From contig OY821742.1 of assembly GCA_963682055.1 (NCBI GenBank), forward strand, positions 24,120,560 to 24,184,559: 64,000 nucleotides of DNA. The letters run 5' to 3'. The DNA is from Primula veris. Taxonomy: Eukaryota; Streptophyta; Magnoliopsida; Ericales; Primulaceae. Below are positions 60,014 to 64,000 of the stretch, one piece after another. The notes beneath the pieces are model-generated. The model ran no database searches. It saw nothing but the letters and a program-made list of their open reading frames with translations, and was not told where the DNA came from. The stretch's first letter is position 1, and each line of letters begins with the position of its first letter. The position numbers were made by a program, and so were the translations under genes.

Positions 60014-61999
60014 TATAACACAACTTATCTAGTTCAATGTAGTAATATATGTGAAGTCTAACTATTTAGTGACTAACAATGAGTTACGAGCGGAGACAGA
60101 ACCAAATATTTGGGGTTGCAAAAATACAAAACATAATATTTTTCAAAATATAAAAAACGGAAAAAAAGGATTTTAAACCTTTTTCTTACCATGGTTTCTT
60201 AATCTTTTTTATACTCGATTTCTAATTTATTTTCTCTTTTTTTGTCAATTTTAACTTTATTTTTCAAACTCTAAAAAAAAAAGACGTAGCAATAAAGTCA
60301 TGTTGAATCACGTGTCGAAAGTTTTAGCATCTCAAAATTCATCAAAAATAAAATGAAAATTAGAAAACAAGGTAAAACAAATACAAATTAAGAAAAAAAA
60401 TGTACGAAAATGAAAAGTATGAAGAAACAAAAGAATAAAAAGGTAAAATTAAGAAATCTGGCTATATTAAAAGAAAAAGTATGAACAAACAAAGGTATAA
60501 AAATATTAAAAACCCGAAAATTCAAATTTATAATATTAAATACTCAAGTTCAGATATGCTCACTTTGCATAGATATATACGAACAACCAAATATATGTTA
60601 CACAATTTCATTATACTTGTTTTGCATACAATTTATCAAAAGTTCTTTTAAATTTTATTTGCAACCATCACTTTATGTTATTATTATAGTTTAACTTTTC
60701 AAAATTTGTGTGTCACTAATCAACATGGTATATAAGTTAGTGTCACAATACATTTTAATTGTTTGTTATTTTTTAAATAGTACTATTAGCGGTACATAAA
60801 TAATTATATATTGATTAGTGACACATAAATAATCATATTATGTTATTGCACTAACAATATATAATTTTGAAAGACGTTGTCAAAAAAATATTTAAGCGAT
60901 TGTCATAATACTCTATATATAAATTATTTTGAAAAGCACTACTAAAAAAATCAATTTATAAAAATGATGGGGTTCCGATAGCTACGCCACCGGAAGGGGC
61001 ATAAAAGGTGTAGATATTACCCCCTAAAAAAGATTTTATTTACATAAATTTGAATACCGGGTCGACGGCATGCTATTAATGAGATGGATAAACTTAATAT
61101 TCATTCACTAGATGCAGTCGTCAAAAATAACCAGTAGCCCAAGCTAATCATAAAATATTAAATTCACATTTATCAACTATCTTCTTTCACATTTATATTC
61201 ACACCGTTCGTAACAACACAACACAACACAAATCACATCCAAACTCTCCAATCCAGTAAGGATTAAAAGAAATATAAATCGGTAAAATCTCTAAAAATAT
61301 ATGTTTTGTATGTTTGTTCGTTTATAATATTATTGACAGATTTGGGATATAATTTTGTGTTTTTTAATTTGATTATAGTTATAAGATGAATTGTTTGGAT
61401 ATATGTGCAAAATTCATTTCCTTTATTTTGATTAAATTTGGGTTTTAAAATATTGAATATATTTTTGGTGAATCAACTGCAAATGATAAAGAGTAGCTAG
61501 TAAACAAGTGAAAATAGAAGTTATACATAAAATTTGAAAGAGTACCTAAAACAAGTAAGAGCATGATATTTCTTGGCAATCTCTTCTTGTGCACGCCCCC
61601 CACATCCTTTACATAGTGAATTGGAGCTTGGTAGCCAACCCTATCTCTGCAATCCCAAAAATACATTTATCAAAAATATGCTAGAAATTATGAGGAAATT
61701 TTCTTTAACCCCGACATTGAGCATCAAAACCTTAAAGAAAAGGATAATTAGTTGTACACAGACACAGACCTATATTCATCTAATTGGGAAACAGAGATTG
61801 ATGAAGAAGAGAAAAATTAGGAAATTGACAAAGATTTGGAAAAGAGTTAAAATTATGGCGACTATGGCATTTGTTGATTAAATAACATGCACCTAAAAGA
61901 TTATTGGAAACTTTTGTAAGTTTATATTTAATTCTATTAAGATTTTAAAGTGGAAACAGGGGACAACAAACGTTAGTTGCAAGCTAAAGCAATCAAATG
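60014..61999. other. AT-rich spacer, no gene recognised
   Basis: Very AT-rich. Short frames (e.g. 61573-61881, basic, low complexity) have no recognisable family. A GC-richer island at 60968-61070 (ccgatagctacgccaccgg, gggtcgacggcatgc) is unexplained. Confidence 0.5.
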
Positions 62000-62458
62000 A
62001 GAAGTTAATGGATTAAATAATAGATCAATTATATTTTGAGCCAAATGGACGGAACTGGGGCACGTTGATGGAAAGGATAACACATGCCCTCACTTGCTAG
62101 CGGATGTATTGGCAAAGGAGAGAAAATCGTAAAATTGGATCATCAACGACATATTTGATTGATCTATCAATTTGAAAATGTATAATGAAAGGGGACATAG
62201 TAAGAATTTTCAATTTGAGGGATTGAAAAGAATTAGAGTTAAAAAAGAAAAGATCAATCCAGAAAACTTGAAAAAGTCAAATGCTTTGCTTTTACTTGAG
62301 AAGGGCTTGTTATTTGTCTTTACATTCTATTAGGTCCCTAATATTTTTTTTTCATCATCTAAATTGCAACTTTGCTGTAATAAGGTCGGAGGGCAATTCA
62401 AAACTCAAAAAATTATTTAAATCTAGGGGGCTTTCCCCACTTTTAATTAAAAAAAAAC
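62000..62458 (+). mobile_element. 5'-truncated LINE, 3' end only
   Basis: The stretch reading HLLADVLAKERKS (about 62090-62130) resembles the end of the RNase H domain of plant L1 elements. The 3' terminus 'gggggctttccccacttttaattaaaaaaaaa' (to about 62458) matches the LINE at 18515. The left boundary is approximate. Confidence 0.55.
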
Positions 62459-64000
62459 TATAATCATAGAATAAATCTGTAATCTGGTTAAATTCTGAAT
62501 AGTGTCATATAATTATTTGATAGAAATATATGTATAAGAAATATATGTCAAAAAAAGTTAATAATAAATGAATGAATATATGATTTTTTTTTTTTTTTTG
62601 ATAATAGACAGTCTGAGTTTTTCTTTAGAGTGTGTGGCTAGCTATAACTAATAAAGTGCAGTTTTTATGTTAAATTTGATGAAAAATTTGTTGAGCCAGA
62701 TGTGATTGCCTTTACACGAGTGCAACCCGAGTGATGGAGGGCCAATGTTTTTTTTAAGAGCAGTAAACCTTGTAATTTGAATTATTTACCATCCGATCCC
62801 TAACCTCTACCAAACTTGTAGTTTCATATTTATATTCACCACGTTGTCTAAATCAAATACAAAAACAAAATGAAATTTGTCATTTTTTTTCTATATTATC
62901 CCGGTACCACACCTTCTCATCTCTCTCTCTTACACTCTTTACTTTAGATCCAAATCTCAGTTTTGAAGACCAAACAATCTTGAATTTGAAAACAAATTTT
63001 ATAAATTGTGGGTTTTTTTTTACTATTGAAATTAGGGATTGAAAAAAAAAACTGAAGAACAAATGTGAGTACAGTGAGATGGGGTTTGGGAAGGGGCTAA
63101 GATTTGAGTGAGGGGAATGGAGAGACTACTGATGGAATGAAATTTAAAAGACATAAACGTAAGAAAAATCATTATATGAACCCGATGCATTATTTTAGTT
63201 AGTGTACCAACCAATCAGATTTTTTAGTTTACATTTTGAATTAATTTTATCCTAGTTATTTTTGGATTTATTAATACTTGTTGTGTTTTTAGTGGATGAA
63301 ACACCCTTAAGTTTAATAGAATGGATTTATGTGAGTGTTTCTCTAAACGTAATGATAAACTGAAAGGATAGTTTTGTTCTGGGATTTAAATGTTTATTAT
63401 TGTAAATTGTGAGGGGGAGAAACTAAGTTTAATTTGAAACCATTAGATTACATAAAATCAACTGTATATATTCAATTCGGGATAGACTCGGGGCACACGG
63501 GTTTAATTGAAAACGTATATAGTTTTTGGGAGGTTATTACATGTTTCCAACGTTTATGGGAGGAAATGTAACGTATTTTGGAAATTTTGAATTTTTTCAT
63601 TTTATTGGCTTATAATAAAATTGTTGTTTTATTTTCGATTAAAAGTTTACTTATTAGACTAACTATAAGTCAAAACTTACTTCCTAACAAGCTCTCAAAA
63701 ACTTATGAATAACAAAAATACTGATAACCAAACATTATTTGCTATGGTGATGTGTTTTTTTAAAAGTCAATTTTGTAACAACGCTTATACAAAGTGCACA
63801 TTTTCAAAATTACTTTGTTCATAAACTTCACCTAAAATTTGGTTTGATTCCAGTTTACATGGCCATTTATTCAAAGATAACAAAATCACATCACGAGTGA
63901 GATATGAGTGGAATTTTGTACCGAAACGTATCAAGAAACTGCAATTACATCTCATACCACCATGTCATTGTACCGCACTTGCAGTACTATCAGATATATG
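62459..64000. other. AT-rich spacer to window end
   Basis: T tracts (62586-62600), CT-rich stretch (62915-62940). No gene, RNA or recognisable element. Confidence 0.5.

Overview
This is plant nuclear DNA, most likely eudicot: spliced genes, AT-rich spacers, plant-specific retrotransposon lineages and plant MITEs, with no bacterial or organellar signature. One host gene looks intact. It is a 12-exon cyclic nucleotide-gated channel of the CNGC19/20 type (23618-34883, +) that splices in frame to a 769-residue protein. Nearly everything else is transposable elements in various states of decay, often nested.

Layout. (1) 1-~15690: 3' part of a large Tat-lineage Ty3/gypsy element. The sense strand carries protease, RT, RNase H, a second archaeal-type RNase H and integrase (612-4658). 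Next come two tandem arrays, one a higher-order AABB array. About 9 kb of antisense genes follow: a three-exon gypsy-type 'putative transposon protein' (9953-7758), two more antisense ORFs, and five short coiled-coil ORFs, each behind its own antisense TATA box. A probable 3' LTR closes it. (2) ~15960-22050: an old copia pol cut by an ORF1-only LINE (16450-18515) and by an internally deleted gypsy element with a perfect 5-bp target duplication (18973-21326). (3) 22577-22864: Stowaway-like MITE, then the CNGC gene. Its introns hold two Mutator-like MITEs with 9-bp duplications and a TRIM inserted inside a Stowaway-like MITE. (4) 35384-40790: a MITE, then a copia element with both LTRs and several nonsense mutations. 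(5) ~41270-52209: probable CACTA element remnant (Transposase_24-like pseudogene plus a CACTA terminus at 52209). It carries a gypsy element (LTRs 43603-44244 and 49642-51465), whose 3' LTR holds a Sirevirus-like solo LTR (49750-50926). (6) 52210-53500: FAR1/MULE-like pseudogene (-) into which the CACTA end is inserted. (7) 54883-60008: a non-coding LTR element (LARD type) on the minus strand with matching LTRs, PBS, target duplication and 2.9 kb of tandem repeats. (8) 60014-64000: AT-rich spacer with a truncated LINE 3' end.

The most unusual part is the antisense gene cassette of the Tat element. Most in-frame stops in the elements are explained by C-to-T or G-to-A transitions (Trp, Arg or Gln codons), as expected for long-methylated DNA.
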